DNA from: Pseudomonas sp. PA15(2017)
Lineage (GTDB): Bacteria; Pseudomonadota; Gammaproteobacteria; Pseudomonadales; Pseudomonadaceae
Length of the DNA stretch: 64,000 nt
Assembly (NCBI RefSeq): GCF_001945395.1
Contig: NZ_MSXV01000053.1
Location: forward strand, 56,682 to 120,681
Reading direction: 5' to 3'
The translations under genes and the position numbers were made by a program. Numbering within the stretch: the stretch's first letter is position 1; every line of letters begins with the position of its first letter. Positions 35,290 to 44,128 of this stretch are shown piece by piece. Below the pieces are notes generated by a model, which had not been told where the DNA came from, searched no databases, and was given only the letters and a program-made list of their open reading frames with translations.

Positions 35290-36359
35290 GGCTGCAAGGC
35301 TCCCTGGCAGGCTTGATGGATTCGTTGGCGCACCTGCGCCGGTTCGATGGCCGCCAGACCGCGCAGGCTGGCGCTGGCCTGGGGCACGTTGCGCAGAATG
35401 TAGTCGCGATTTTCCGGGTGCAGGCTGGCGCGCCAGGCGGTGATGGCGATGGTCATCACCAGCCGCGTGGCGATCAGCTCACCAAGAATATCCAGCTCTT
35501 CGTCACGCAGCGGGTTACGGCGGTGATAGGCGGCCACGAAATCCAGGGCCGGCGCCAGCACGTCTGTCCCGCGGCCAAGCTGGTAGGCCGCCGCGACGCC
35601 GACCTCGTTGATCAGCGGCGCCTCGACCATATCGCCGAAATCGAGGATGTTCAGCACGCGCTCGGGCCGCTGGGGGTCGACGATGACGTTATGCGGGTTG
35701 AGGTCGTTGTGGATCACCTGACGGCGCAGGGTCGGATAACGCGGCAAGGCATGCGCCTCGAAGGCGTCCAGTGCCTCGACCACCAGCGCACGCAACGGCT
35801 GGTCATCGATATGCGCCAAAAGCGGCCGCAGCCGGGCGGCTTGCTGCATATCCCAGAGCAGCTCGTGTTCAGATGCCGGATGTCGGAAGTCGGCCAGCGC
35901 CCTGTCGAGCCGCGCCATGGCGCTGCCCAGGTTCTGGCGCAATCCGGCGCTACGCGCGCTGACCTGATGCAAAGGCAGCCCTTCGACGAACGACAGCAGA
36001 CGCACCAGCATGGTCTGGCCATCGATATCGACCGCGGCCTGATAGCGACCGTCACGCGCGGCACACACACGCTGCACCGGCAGCTCGGGATCGGCACGCT
36101 GGATCTGCAGCAGCGCCTGGTTCTGGAAATCCACCACCTGAGGGTTTTCCAGCGGATGGGAAATCTTCAGCAGATAGGACGTACCGTCCGCGCAGGCGAG
36201 CTGGAAATTCAGGTCGCGTTCACCGGCCAACGGGCGAACGCCGCCCAGCACGCCAAAGCACTCGCTGGCGATGATACCGGCGCGCACCGCGCTGACCTGC
36301 GCCGGCTGCGCCTGCAGTAAGGGGTCATGCACAACCTGGGTATTCAGCGACACATCCAT
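35286..36359 (-). CDS. APH-family phosphotransferase (hydroxylysine kinase-like)
   Basis: A 357-residue kinase-like protein of the choline/aminoglycoside kinase fold. It has the Brenner catalytic loop VIHNDLNPHNVIVD near residue 215 and the metal motif LDFGDMVEAP. It is close in layout to hydroxylysine kinases. The downstream phospho-lyase-type PLP gene overlaps it by four bases. In some bacteria both activities are one fused protein. I use the ATG at 36359; an in-frame TTG twelve bases upstream lacks a ribosome site. Confidence 0.82.
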   Translation of the reverse strand: MDVSLNTQVVHDPLLQAQPAQVSAVRAGIIASECFGVLGGVRPLAGERDLNFQLACADGTSYLLKISHPLENPQVVDFQNQALLQIQRADPELPVQRVCAARDGRYQAAVDIDGQTMLVRLLSFVEGLPLHQVSARSAGLRQNLGSAMARLDRALADFRHPASEHELLWDMQQAARLRPLLAHIDDQPLRALVVEALDAFEAHALPRYPTLRRQVIHNDLNPHNVIVDPQRPERVLNILDFGDMVEAPLINEVGVAAAYQLGRGTDVLAPALDFVAAYHRRNPLRDEELDILGELIATRLVMTIAITAWRASLHPENRDYILRNVPQASASLRGLAAIEPAQVRQRIHQACQGALQP

Positions 36360-36430
36360 ACACTCCGCCAAGAATCTGCTTATCGTTCAATTCGCGTTAC
36401 TGCCTGCTGCCGCAACTCATCTAGTACAAA

Positions 36431-36470
36431 CGGGCCATGCCGAAGACTTCGCGGGCATGGCCCGCTCCCA
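36431..36470. repeat. REP-type palindrome
   Basis: CGGGCCATGCCGAAG facing CGCGGGCATGGCCCG followed by CTCCCAC. It fits the Pseudomonas REP repeats seen elsewhere in this window (50.1, 50.3 and 63.4 kb). It lies between the kinase gene and the binding-protein gene. Confidence 0.7.
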
Positions 36471-36492
36471 CTGCCGGGCTCTGGGTTGTCGG

Positions 36493-37524
36493 CTACTTAC
36501 TGGCCCAGGCGTTGAAACGCTGCTCCAGGTCTTCGCCATGGTCGATCCAGAACTCGATATCCATGGCGCGGGCGTTCTCGAGGTTCTGCGGCGCCGTCGG
36601 CAGGCTGCCCTGTATGGCCGGGTCGATCAGCGCCATGGTGTGGGTGTTGGTCGGGCCATAGGGAATACCCTCGGCATAGACCTTCTGCAACTCGGGCGTG
36701 CTGGCCATGGCGATGAACTTCTCGGCCGGTTCCTTGTTCTGGCTGCCTTTGACGATGGCCCAGTGATCGAGGTCGTAAAGGCTGCCGTTCCATTGCATGA
36801 CGAAGTCGCGGCCTTCCTTCTGCGCCGTGGTCACGCGGCCGTTGTAGGCCGAGGTCATCACCACGTCACCGGCGGCCAGCCATTGCAGCGGCTGCGCGCC
36901 GGCTTCCCACCACTGGATGTTGGGCTTGAGCTGATCGAGCTTGCGAAACGCCCGCTCGACGCCTTCTTCTGTGCCCAGTACCTTGTACAGATCGGCCTGC
37001 GCTACGCCATCGGCAAGCAGGGCGAATTCCAGGGTGAACTTGGCGCCACGGCGCAGGCCGCGCTTGCCCGGGAATTTCTGCACATCCCAGAAATCCGCCC
37101 AGCCCGCCGGAGCACCCTTGAGCGTGCTGCTGTCGTAGGTCAGTACCGTCGACCAGATGAAGATCCCGGCGCCGCAATCGCTCACCGCCTCGGGAATGAA
37201 ATCCTCGCGTTTGCCGATCTTCGCCCAGTCCAGCGGCTCGAACAGCCCTTCACTGCAACCACGGATCAGTTCCGGGGTCTCCACTTCAACGACGTCCCAG
37301 GAAACCTGCCCGGTATCGGCCATGACCTTTATCTTGGCCATCTCGCCGTTGTACGCGGAGGCTTCGATGCGCACTTTCTCGCGCGCCTCGAAGGGTTTGT
37401 AGAACGCGGTTTCCTGAACCACCTTGTTGTCACCGCCAAAGGACACCACGGCGAGTTTTTCAGCTGCTTGCGCCGTGGCGGCGCTGCAGGTGAGTGCGAT
37501 CAGTAGTGCGGTTTTCTTGAACAT
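36493..37524 (-). CDS. Polyamine-type ABC transporter substrate-binding protein (orphan)
   Basis: A 343-residue periplasmic protein of the PotD/PotF type. The signal peptide MFKKTALLIALTCSAATAQA is cut near EKLAVVSFGG. Typical blocks are WDVVEVETPELIRGCSEGL and IQWWEAGAQPLQWLAAGDVVM. No permease or ATPase gene is adjacent, so it must use a transporter encoded elsewhere. AGGAGC precedes the ATG at 37524. It is divergent from the SDR-GntR pair. Confidence 0.88.
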   Translation of the reverse strand: MFKKTALLIALTCSAATAQAAEKLAVVSFGGDNKVVQETAFYKPFEAREKVRIEASAYNGEMAKIKVMADTGQVSWDVVEVETPELIRGCSEGLFEPLDWAKIGKREDFIPEAVSDCGAGIFIWSTVLTYDSSTLKGAPAGWADFWDVQKFPGKRGLRRGAKFTLEFALLADGVAQADLYKVLGTEEGVERAFRKLDQLKPNIQWWEAGAQPLQWLAAGDVVMTSAYNGRVTTAQKEGRDFVMQWNGSLYDLDHWAIVKGSQNKEPAEKFIAMASTPELQKVYAEGIPYGPTNTHTMALIDPAIQGSLPTAPQNLENARAMDIEFWIDHGEDLEQRFNAWASK

Positions 37525-37704
37525 TGAGGGTTGCTCCTGGCAGGGCCGAGGCTCTGGTTGGGTAAGGGCAGCTTCAAGGAAGAAACACCGGTGCTTTACC
37601 GACAAGAACCACTGGCACGGCGCTGAGGAGCTGAGCAGGTCCACCAGGCCATCTATTTGTTGTTATTGGCGTGCACGGCGGAATCATTAAAGCACCCTGA
37701 AATT

Positions 37705-37718
37705 TATGATGCATCATA
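37705..37718. promoter_or_regulatory. Perfect palindrome between divergent binding protein and SDR genes
   Basis: TATGATGCATCATA is fully palindromic in an AT-rich stretch. FCD-type GntR repressors bind dyads of this size, and the gntR gene 850 bases away is the natural candidate. Confidence 0.5.
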
Positions 37719-37786
37719 TTTTTTACTAAGCGATGATTTGCCCAGCTACAGTGCTTGCGCAAGCCCCACCACTGCGGAGAAATGCC

Positions 37787-38521
37787 ATGAGCGATCAGAA
37801 AACCCTGCTGCTGACCGGCGCCAGCCGCGGCATCGGCCATGCGACGGTCAAACACTTCAACGCGGCGGGCTGGCGCATCTTCACTGCCTCGCGCCATGAC
37901 TGGGTCAGCGAATGTCCCTGGGCCGAGGGCCAGCTCAACCATATTCATCTGGACCTCGCGGACATCGAGCACTTGCAGGAGAGCCTGCCGCTGATCCGCG
38001 AGAAGCTCGGCGGGCGGCTGGATGCACTGGTCAACAACGCCGGCGTGTCGCCCAAAGGCAGCGAGGGCGAACGCCTGGGCGTGCTGGGCAGTGACTACGC
38101 CACCTGGACCCAGGTATTCAACGTCAACCTGTTCTCCACCGCCCTGCTCGCCCGCGGGCTGTTCGAGGAACTGAAGGCGGCCCAGGGCAGCATCATCAAC
38201 GTCACCTCCATCGCCGGGTCACGGGTGCATCCTTTCGCCGGCTCTGCCTATGCCGCCTCCAAGGCGGGGCTGGCAGCACTGACCCGCGAGATGGCCCACG
38301 AATTCGGTTGCCACGGGGTGCGCGTCAACGCCATCGCGCCGGGCGAAATCGACACCTCGATCCTGTCGTCGGGTACCGAGCAGATCGTCGAGCGCGACAT
38401 TCCCATGCATCGCCTTGGCAAACCCGAGGAAGTCGCCTCGCTGGTGTATTTTCTCTGCACGTCCGGGGCAACTTACGTCAATGGCGCAGAAATTCACGTC
38501 AACGGTGGCCAGCACGTATGA
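37787..38521 (+). CDS. Short-chain dehydrogenase/reductase
   Basis: A classical SDR of 244 residues with TGASRGIG (10-17), NNAG at 83-86, and the triad Ser141, Tyr155, Lys159 (SAYAASKAG). It could oxidise or reduce the aldehyde or alcohol made by the amine module; this is inference from location. The ATG at 37787 follows GGAG. A GntR regulator follows after 48 bases. Confidence 0.87.
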   Translation: MSDQKTLLLTGASRGIGHATVKHFNAAGWRIFTASRHDWVSECPWAEGQLNHIHLDLADIEHLQESLPLIREKLGGRLDALVNNAGVSPKGSEGERLGVLGSDYATWTQVFNVNLFSTALLARGLFEELKAAQGSIINVTSIAGSRVHPFAGSAYAASKAGLAALTREMAHEFGCHGVRVNAIAPGEIDTSILSSGTEQIVERDIPMHRLGKPEEVASLVYFLCTSGATYVNGAEIHVNGGQHV

Positions 38522-38569
38522 GGCCTCGCAAGGTAGAATCGCCTGGCCTGCGCCCTGGAAGTCACCACC

Positions 38570-39247
38570 ATGAAATACCCCATCGACGGTCTCAGCCACA
38601 CCTACCTGGGTAGTGGCGTTTATGCCTTGCTGCGCGAGGCCTTGATCACCGGCCGTTTTCAGCCGGACGACCGCCTGCGCATCCGCGACCTGGCCGAGCA
38701 GTTAGGCACCAGCGTCACCCCGGTACGCGACGCGATCCTGCAGTTGGCGAAGGAAAAGGCGCTGATCCTGAAGACCCCACGCGACATCCGCGTGCCGGTG
38801 CTGACCCTGGAGCAGTACACGGAAATCCGCAGCATCCGCCTGGCGCTCGAGGGCCTGGCCGCCGAAACCGCGGCCGGCAAGGTGAGCGCCGAACAGTTGC
38901 AGATGCTCGAGCGCAATATCCGCGACAACCTGAAGGCGGTGCACGACGGCGACCTGATCGCGGCACTGAAGCTCAACCAGGCGTTTCACTTCGCCCTGGC
39001 CGATATCGCCGGCATGCCACTGCTGCGCGATGTGCTCGACAGCCTGTGGATGCGCACCGGGCCGCTGATCGCCCGGGCCTATGGCGACTTCAACGAACGC
39101 ATGGCGATCGAGCATCACTGGGAGGTTTTCCATGCCCTGCAGAAGGGTGATGGCGCGACGGCACGCCAGGCGATCTGCACCGATATTCTCGATGGCAACC
39201 AGCTGATGACGGCTTTCATTGCAAGGCGTGAGGCCACGGTGGCCTAG
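38570..39247 (+). CDS. GntR-family regulator, FCD type
   Basis: A 225-residue repressor-like protein. The winged helix (residues about 15-75) contains RIRDLAEQLGTSVTPVRDAI, and the C-terminal FCD domain has the histidine ligand pattern NQAFHFALAD and EHHWEVFHAL. It likely controls the SDR and the divergent binding protein through the palindrome at 37705. Confidence 0.88.
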   Translation: MKYPIDGLSHTYLGSGVYALLREALITGRFQPDDRLRIRDLAEQLGTSVTPVRDAILQLAKEKALILKTPRDIRVPVLTLEQYTEIRSIRLALEGLAAETAAGKVSAEQLQMLERNIRDNLKAVHDGDLIAALKLNQAFHFALADIAGMPLLRDVLDSLWMRTGPLIARAYGDFNERMAIEHHWEVFHALQKGDGATARQAICTDILDGNQLMTAFIARREATVA

Positions 39248-39251
39248 AGAA

Positions 39252-39274
39252 CCGGTGCGCTTGTGGCGCACCGG
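39252..39274 (+). terminator. Hairpin after gntR
   Basis: CCGGTGCGC and GCGCACCGG arms (39252-39260, 39266-39274) with a five-base loop, just after the stop. No T-run, so a weak or Rho-assisted terminator. Confidence 0.45.
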
Positions 39275-39360
39275 GTGTCGCTCGAGGGTAGAAACCGCGT
39301 TCGGGCTTGTGGCCCGGCGCGTATAAGCGAAGCCGCTTGCACGGCTCGCCTATTCGGTTC

Positions 39361-39499
39361 GAACATGCTCACGATCTGCTGCGCGTCGGCCCTGCGGCGT
39401 TAAAAACAGGCTCAGAATGCTCATGTACACCAGCACACTCCGCTTCCTCGCCTGTTTTTGCCTTGCAGGGCTCTAGCTCGCTAGATCGTGAACATGTTC
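39361..39499. repeat. Palindromic repeat element, copy A
   Basis: A 139-base element with outer inverted arms GAACATGCTCACGATC (39361-39376) and GATCGTGAACATGTTC (39484-39499), 15 of 16 bases matching. The core reads GCTGCGCGTCGGCCCTGCGG then GTTAAAAACAGGCTC, and ends GCCTGTTTTTGCCTTGCAGG. The same core occurs inverted at 40.5-40.7 kb. Its right end touches the stop codon of the dehydrogenase gene. Confidence 0.75.
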
Positions 39500-40429
39500 T
39501 CAGAGCGGGGTGATCAGCTCACCGCGTTCAATAAAGGCATCGAGATTATCGAACACCAGGTTCTCCATGGCCAGCCGGGTTTCCTCGGTGGCGCTGCCCA
39601 CGTGGGGCAACAGCACCACATTGGGCATGGCGAACAGCGTCTCGGGCACCCGCGGCTCGTCCTCGAAAACGTCCAGCCCTGCGCCGCCGAGCGTGCCGGC
39701 CTGCAACGCGGCGACCAGCGCCTGCTCGTCCACCACGCTACCGCGGGAGATGTTGACCAGAATGCCGTCAGCGCCCAGAGCGGCGAGTACTTCGGCGTCG
39801 ATCAGGTGATGGGTGGACGCACCGCCCGGGCAGGCCAGTACCAGAAAGTCGGCCCAGCTTGCCAGTGCCTTGAGGTCGGCCTCGTAAGCGTAATCGGTGC
39901 TCGGGTCAGGCCGGCGGTTGTGGTAGCGGACGTTCAGGTCGAAGCCCGCGGCGCGCTTGGCGATTTCCTTGCCGATCCGCCCGAAGCCGACGATGCCGAG
40001 CTTCTTGCCACTGACCTTGCGGGTCAGTGGGTACTGGCCCTTGAGCCATTTACCCTGGCGCACGTGCTGGTCGGAGGCGGCGAACTGCCGGGCGGTGTCG
40101 ATCACCAGGCCAATGGCCGTGTCGGCCACGCATTCGTTGAGCACGTCCGGCGTGGTGCTGATGACGATGCCACGGGCCTTGGCCTCATCGACGGCAATCG
40201 AATCATGGCCAACGCCGAAACTGCAGATGGCCTTGAGGTTGGGCATCTGCGCCAATTGCTCGGCCGAGCAGCCGTAGCGCGCGGAGGTCACGACGATGTC
40301 GATCTCGGCACCGCGCTCGGCGAGAAACTCCTGCTGTTCCCAGAGGCGGATCAGTTGATAGTCGCGCTGCAGGCGCTCATTGAAACGTGGCGGAAAACGA
40401 CCGACCTGAAGCACGGTGGGACGACTCAT
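39500..40429 (-). CDS. D-isomer-specific 2-hydroxyacid dehydrogenase
   Basis: A 309-residue NAD(P)-dependent dehydrogenase of the hydroxypyruvate/glyoxylate reductase group. It has the cofactor loop GFGRIG (148-153) with NRR after strand two (171-173), which favours NADPH, and the catalytic Arg229, Glu258 and His276 (NISRGSVVDE, DVFEDEP, LPHVGSA). I use the ATG at 40429 with AGGAGAG upstream. It is downstream of garD but separated by a repeat element. The substrate is unknown. Confidence 0.88.
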   Translation of the reverse strand: MSRPTVLQVGRFPPRFNERLQRDYQLIRLWEQQEFLAERGAEIDIVVTSARYGCSAEQLAQMPNLKAICSFGVGHDSIAVDEAKARGIVISTTPDVLNECVADTAIGLVIDTARQFAASDQHVRQGKWLKGQYPLTRKVSGKKLGIVGFGRIGKEIAKRAAGFDLNVRYHNRRPDPSTDYAYEADLKALASWADFLVLACPGGASTHHLIDAEVLAALGADGILVNISRGSVVDEQALVAALQAGTLGGAGLDVFEDEPRVPETLFAMPNVVLLPHVGSATEETRLAMENLVFDNLDAFIERGELITPL

Positions 40430-40516
40430 GCAGCTCTCCTGTCGTGGATATCGAAGTGTGGATGATACCTGCCGCGGCACGGGCGAGCGCACCGCGGCTC
40501 GGGATCTCTTCAGAAA

Positions 40517-40730
40517 AGAACCCGCTTCAAGTCTTGCGAGCTAGAGCCCTGCAAGGCAAAAACAGGCGAGGAAGCGGCCGGGGTCGCGGCCGACTGTACT
40601 GGTGTACATGAGCATGACTCGCTCCGCTCGCTCCTTCAGAGCCGCGCTAAAGCGCGTTAGCCGCAAGCGGCCTCCGAGCCTGTTTTTAACGCCGCAGGGC
40701 CGACGCGCAGCTGACTTGGGGCGGGTTCTC
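40517..40730. repeat. Palindromic repeat element, copy B
   Basis: An element of about 214 bases with outer arms AAGAACCCGCTTCAAGTC (40517-40534) and GACTTGGGGCGGGTTCTC (40713-40730). Its core (40536-40711) is the reverse complement of copy A, with an extra nested stem of about 65 bases (about 40625-40675). Its right end overlaps the garD stop. Copies A and B flank the dehydrogenase gene as inverted repeats. Confidence 0.75.
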
Positions 40731-42285
40731 AGGTGACTGGGGCGGGATTGAACAGCACCAGATCATTATGCAGGCGATGCTTCTCGGCCCAGGTCTGCTG
40801 CTTGCCGCTGGCGATGTCCAGATAGAGCTGGAAGATGTGCCAGCCCATTTCCTCGAGGGACATGCGCCCCGAGGTGATCTGCCCGGCGTCGACGTCGATC
40901 AGGTCCGGCCAGCGCTCGGCCAGCTGGGTGCGGGTGGCCACCTTGATCACCGGCACCATGGACAGACCGTAGGGCGTGCCGCGGCCGGTGGTGAAGATGT
41001 GCAGGTTCATGCCGGCGGCCAGTTGCAGGGTGCCGCAGATGAAGTCGCTGGCCGGGGTGGCGCAGAACCACAGGCCCTTGCCGCGAATCCGCTCGCCGGG
41101 CGAGACCACACCGACGATCGGGCTGTTGCCGGACTTGGCGATGGAGCCCATGGCCTTCTCGACGATGTTGTTGAGGCCGCCTTTCTTGTTGCCCGGCGTG
41201 GTGTTGGCACTGCGATCGGCCATGCCACGCTCGAGATAGCGGTCGTACCAGTCCATTTCGCGGATCAGCGCATCGGCCACCTCAACGGTCGAGGCACGCG
41301 GGGTCAGCAGATGGATACCGTCACGCACCTCGGTGTTCTCGGAGAACATCACGGTGGCGCCGGCCCGTACCAGCAGGTCGGCCGCCACGCCCAGCGCGGG
41401 GTTGGCGGTGATACCGGAGAAGGCGTCGCTGCCGCCGCACTGCATGCCCACCACCAGCTCGGAAGCCGGCACGGTTTCGCGGCGACGCTGATCGAGCACC
41501 TTCAGGCGATCTTCGATCATGCCCATGATCTGCTCGATCATGCCGGCGAAACCGGTGCCCGAATCCTGCAGGCGGAACAGCCACTCTTCCTCGTCCTGGC
41601 CGCAAGTCAGGGCGTCACCGTCCATCAGCTGGTTGGCCTGCAGTTTCTCGCAGCCCAGGCTGATCACCAGCGCCTGGCCGCCCAGGTTAGGGTTGCGGCT
41701 GATGTTGTAGAGCGTGCGGATCGGCACCACGGCGTCCGGTGCGTTGATCGCCACGCCACAGCCGTAGCTGTGCGACAGCGGCACCACGTCGTCGACGTTC
41801 GGGTACCTGGGGAGGATTTCCTTGCGCACGCGCTCGACGCAGTGGTCGAGCACGCCGACCACGCACTGCACCGTGGTGGTCACGCCAAGGATGTTGCGTG
41901 TGCCGACGGTGCCGTCGGCATTGCGGAAGCCTTCGAAAGTGTAGCCGTCCAGCGGTTCGGGTGTCGGAGCCTTGATGGTCGCCTTGGGCAGGTTGTCCAG
42001 CACCGGTGGCTCGGGCATGCGCAACAGCGCCTCGGTCACCCAGGTGCCGGCAGCAATAGGATTCAGGGCATAGCCGATGACTTCCCCGTAGCGCACCACG
42101 TTGCCGCCTTCGGCAATCGCCACCAGCGACACCTTGTGGCTCTGGGGAATGCCCTCCAGCGCCTCCAGGCCGTCGGCGAAACGGCCACCGGCCGCCACCC
42201 CCTGTTCGTTGACCACCACGCCGACGTTGTCATCGGGATGCAGGCGGATGTATCGCGGGGAGTCCTGATGTTGAATGAGATCCAT
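40729..42285 (-). CDS. garD: Galactarate dehydratase GarD
   Basis: Dehydrates galactarate to 5-keto-4-deoxy-D-glucarate. It has 518 residues against 523 in E. coli. The N-terminal SAF-like domain (RYIRLHPDDNVGVVVN) is followed by the UxaA/GarD core with GFRNADGTVGTRNILGV, SHSYGCGVA and GMQCGGSDAFSGI, then CxTP-like FCATPASDFICGTLQLAAG. It follows gudP by 74 bases on the same strand. Confidence 0.95.
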   Translation of the reverse strand: MDLIQHQDSPRYIRLHPDDNVGVVVNEQGVAAGGRFADGLEALEGIPQSHKVSLVAIAEGGNVVRYGEVIGYALNPIAAGTWVTEALLRMPEPPVLDNLPKATIKAPTPEPLDGYTFEGFRNADGTVGTRNILGVTTTVQCVVGVLDHCVERVRKEILPRYPNVDDVVPLSHSYGCGVAINAPDAVVPIRTLYNISRNPNLGGQALVISLGCEKLQANQLMDGDALTCGQDEEEWLFRLQDSGTGFAGMIEQIMGMIEDRLKVLDQRRRETVPASELVVGMQCGGSDAFSGITANPALGVAADLLVRAGATVMFSENTEVRDGIHLLTPRASTVEVADALIREMDWYDRYLERGMADRSANTTPGNKKGGLNNIVEKAMGSIAKSGNSPIVGVVSPGERIRGKGLWFCATPASDFICGTLQLAAGMNLHIFTTGRGTPYGLSMVPVIKVATRTQLAERWPDLIDVDAGQITSGRMSLEEMGWHIFQLYLDIASGKQQTWAEKHRLHNDLVLFNPAPVT

Positions 42286-42359
42286 GGGGCTAATCCTTTT
42301 CTTGTTGTAGAAGCACGGTCATGGCCTCGCCTGCCGGTGCCAGGCGAGGCCGCGAGCGG

Positions 42360-43712
42360 TCAGGTTGCCGGAGCGGGCGAAGCCTGTTCGCCGAGCGCCT
42401 GGCCGTTTTCATCCTTCAGCACCACGCGCTGAATGCGACCGACGATGAACAGGTAGCTGAATACCGCGACCAGGGCGTTGGCGCCAACGTACACCAGCGC
42501 CCATTTGAACGAGCCGGTGGCGCTGATGATGTAGCCGATGACGATGGGCGTGGTGATCGAGGCGATGTTGCCGAAGGTGTTGAACAGGCCGCCGGACAGG
42601 CCCGCGATCTGCTTGGGCGAGGTGTCCGAGACCACGGCCCAGCCGAGGGCGCCGAGACCTTTGCCAAAGAAGGCCAGGGTCATGAAGCCGACCACCATCC
42701 ATTCGGCCGACACGTAGTTGCACAGCACCATGCTGGTCGACAGCAGCAGACCGCAGACGATGGGCAGCTTGCGCGCCAGGGTCAGGCTGTTGCCACGGCG
42801 CAGCAGCCAGTCGGAGATCACCCCGCCGAGCACGCCGCCGACGAACCCCATGATCGCCGGCAAGGAGGCGATGAAGCCGGCCTTGAGGATGGTCATGCCA
42901 CGCTCCTGCACCAGGTAGACCGGGAACCAGGTGAGGAAGAAGTAGGTGATGGCGTTGATGCAGTACTGGCCCAGATAAACGCCGACCATCATGCGGTTGG
43001 TCAGCAATTGGGTGATGTAATGCCACTTCGGCCCGCCGCTGCCCTTGGTCTGATCCATGTCGACCAGGCCGCCGTTGCTGGCGATGTGTTCGACCTCGGC
43101 GGCACTGATGCGCGGGTGCTCCTTGGGGTTGTAGATGGTCTTCATCCAGATGCCGGCGAAGACAATGCCCAGCACGCCCATGACCACGAACACGTGCTCC
43201 CAGCCGAATGAGTAGACGATCCAGCCCATCAGCGGCGCGAACAGCGCGGTGGCGAAATACTGCGCCGAGTTGAAGATCGCCGAGGCGGTACCACGCTCGC
43301 CCGTCGGGAACCAGGCCGCGACGATACGGGCATTACCCGGGAACGACGGCGCTTCGGCGAAGCCGACCATGAAGCGCAGCACGAACAGGGTCACCACGGC
43401 CCAGGCCACCGGCATCATGCCGACGAAGCCCTGCAGCAGGGTGAACAGCGACCAGATGAAGATGCCCGCGGCATACACGCGCTTGGAGCCGAAGCGGTCG
43501 AGCAGCCAGCCACCCGGGATCTGCCCGATCACGTAGGCCCAGCCGAAGGCGGAAAAGATGTAGCCGAGGGTTACCGCATCGATACCCAGATCCTTTTGCA
43601 TGCTGGAGCCTGCGATGGAAATGGTGGCGCGGTCGGCGTAGTTGATGGTGGTTACCAGAAACAGCATCAGCAGTATCAGGTAACGGACGTGGGTTTTCTT
43701 TTTGTCTCCCAT
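42360..43712 (-). CDS. gudP: MFS glucarate/galactarate transporter (GudP-like)
   Basis: A 450-residue MFS symporter of the anion:cation family with twelve helices. The start RYLILLMLFLVTTINYADRA and GWLLDRFGSKRVYAAG are typical of hexuronate and hexarate carriers; E. coli GudP has 450 residues. It is in an operon with garD, so galactarate or glucarate uptake is likely. Its promoter carries two LacI-type palindromes. Confidence 0.92.
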   Translation of the reverse strand: MGDKKKTHVRYLILLMLFLVTTINYADRATISIAGSSMQKDLGIDAVTLGYIFSAFGWAYVIGQIPGGWLLDRFGSKRVYAAGIFIWSLFTLLQGFVGMMPVAWAVVTLFVLRFMVGFAEAPSFPGNARIVAAWFPTGERGTASAIFNSAQYFATALFAPLMGWIVYSFGWEHVFVVMGVLGIVFAGIWMKTIYNPKEHPRISAAEVEHIASNGGLVDMDQTKGSGGPKWHYITQLLTNRMMVGVYLGQYCINAITYFFLTWFPVYLVQERGMTILKAGFIASLPAIMGFVGGVLGGVISDWLLRRGNSLTLARKLPIVCGLLLSTSMVLCNYVSAEWMVVGFMTLAFFGKGLGALGWAVVSDTSPKQIAGLSGGLFNTFGNIASITTPIVIGYIISATGSFKWALVYVGANALVAVFSYLFIVGRIQRVVLKDENGQALGEQASPAPAT

Positions 43713-43995
43713 GGAGATCTCACCTCAATGTTATTTTTATTGCTGACAGGCGCGTGCGGACACGCCAGCCGCCCAGGGGCGGGGTCGTGAAGTCTGAAAA
43801 CGGAGTGGTATCTGGCCGGCTAGCTCGTGGCAGGAGCCGTCGCGACACCCGGATAGGGTCTCGAGGCGTTGGACGCAGACAGGGACGAACGGAAACTGCC
43901 CGTGTTGGGGCATGGAGAGGACGTGCGGATACTGTTTTTCACGGTTTTATTATCCTTATTGGCTGACGGCGCCTGGCTGACAGATCGGCAATTGA

Positions 43996-44009
43996 TGATT
44001 GCGCAATCA
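43996..44009. promoter_or_regulatory. LacI-type operator 2 (TGATTGCGCAATCA)
   Basis: A perfect 14-base palindrome with central CpG-containing GCGC, as LacI-family operators have. Its centre is 66 bases from that of operator 1, about six helical turns, which would permit looping. Confidence 0.7.
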
Positions 44010-44055
44010 ATGCAGCATTCGATGTGGCACTACGCAGTTCGCTACACGGCCGACT

Positions 44056-44084
44056 TTACTATGATTGCGCAATCATTCAAGCAA
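44056..44084 (-). promoter_or_regulatory. gudP promoter with embedded LacI-type operator 1
   Basis: On the minus strand TTGCTT, a 17-base spacer and TAGTAA. The perfect palindrome ATGATTGCGCAATCAT (44061-44076) fills the spacer, so bound repressor would block RNA polymerase. Confidence 0.65.
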
Positions 44085-44128
44085 TTTCTTGTTGAGTTGT
44101 CAGTTGTCTGATGAGAGGCCGGTTCGGG

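Larger units (their letters stand above)
43713..44128. other. Regulatory region between lacI and gudP
   Basis: A 416-base gap with the gudP promoter and two operators described separately. The plus-strand frame at 43869-44111 lacks a ribosome site and is not called. Confidence 0.6.

Noticed and set aside
39361..40730. Integron attC sites as an explanation of the palindromic elements
   Set aside because: The outer arms start GAAC/GTTC but do not fit the RYYYAAC and GTTRRRY core sites, no integrase is near, and the internal structure differs.
43869..44111. An 80-codon ORF between lacI and gudP
   Set aside because: It runs across both operators and the gudP promoter and has no ribosome site.
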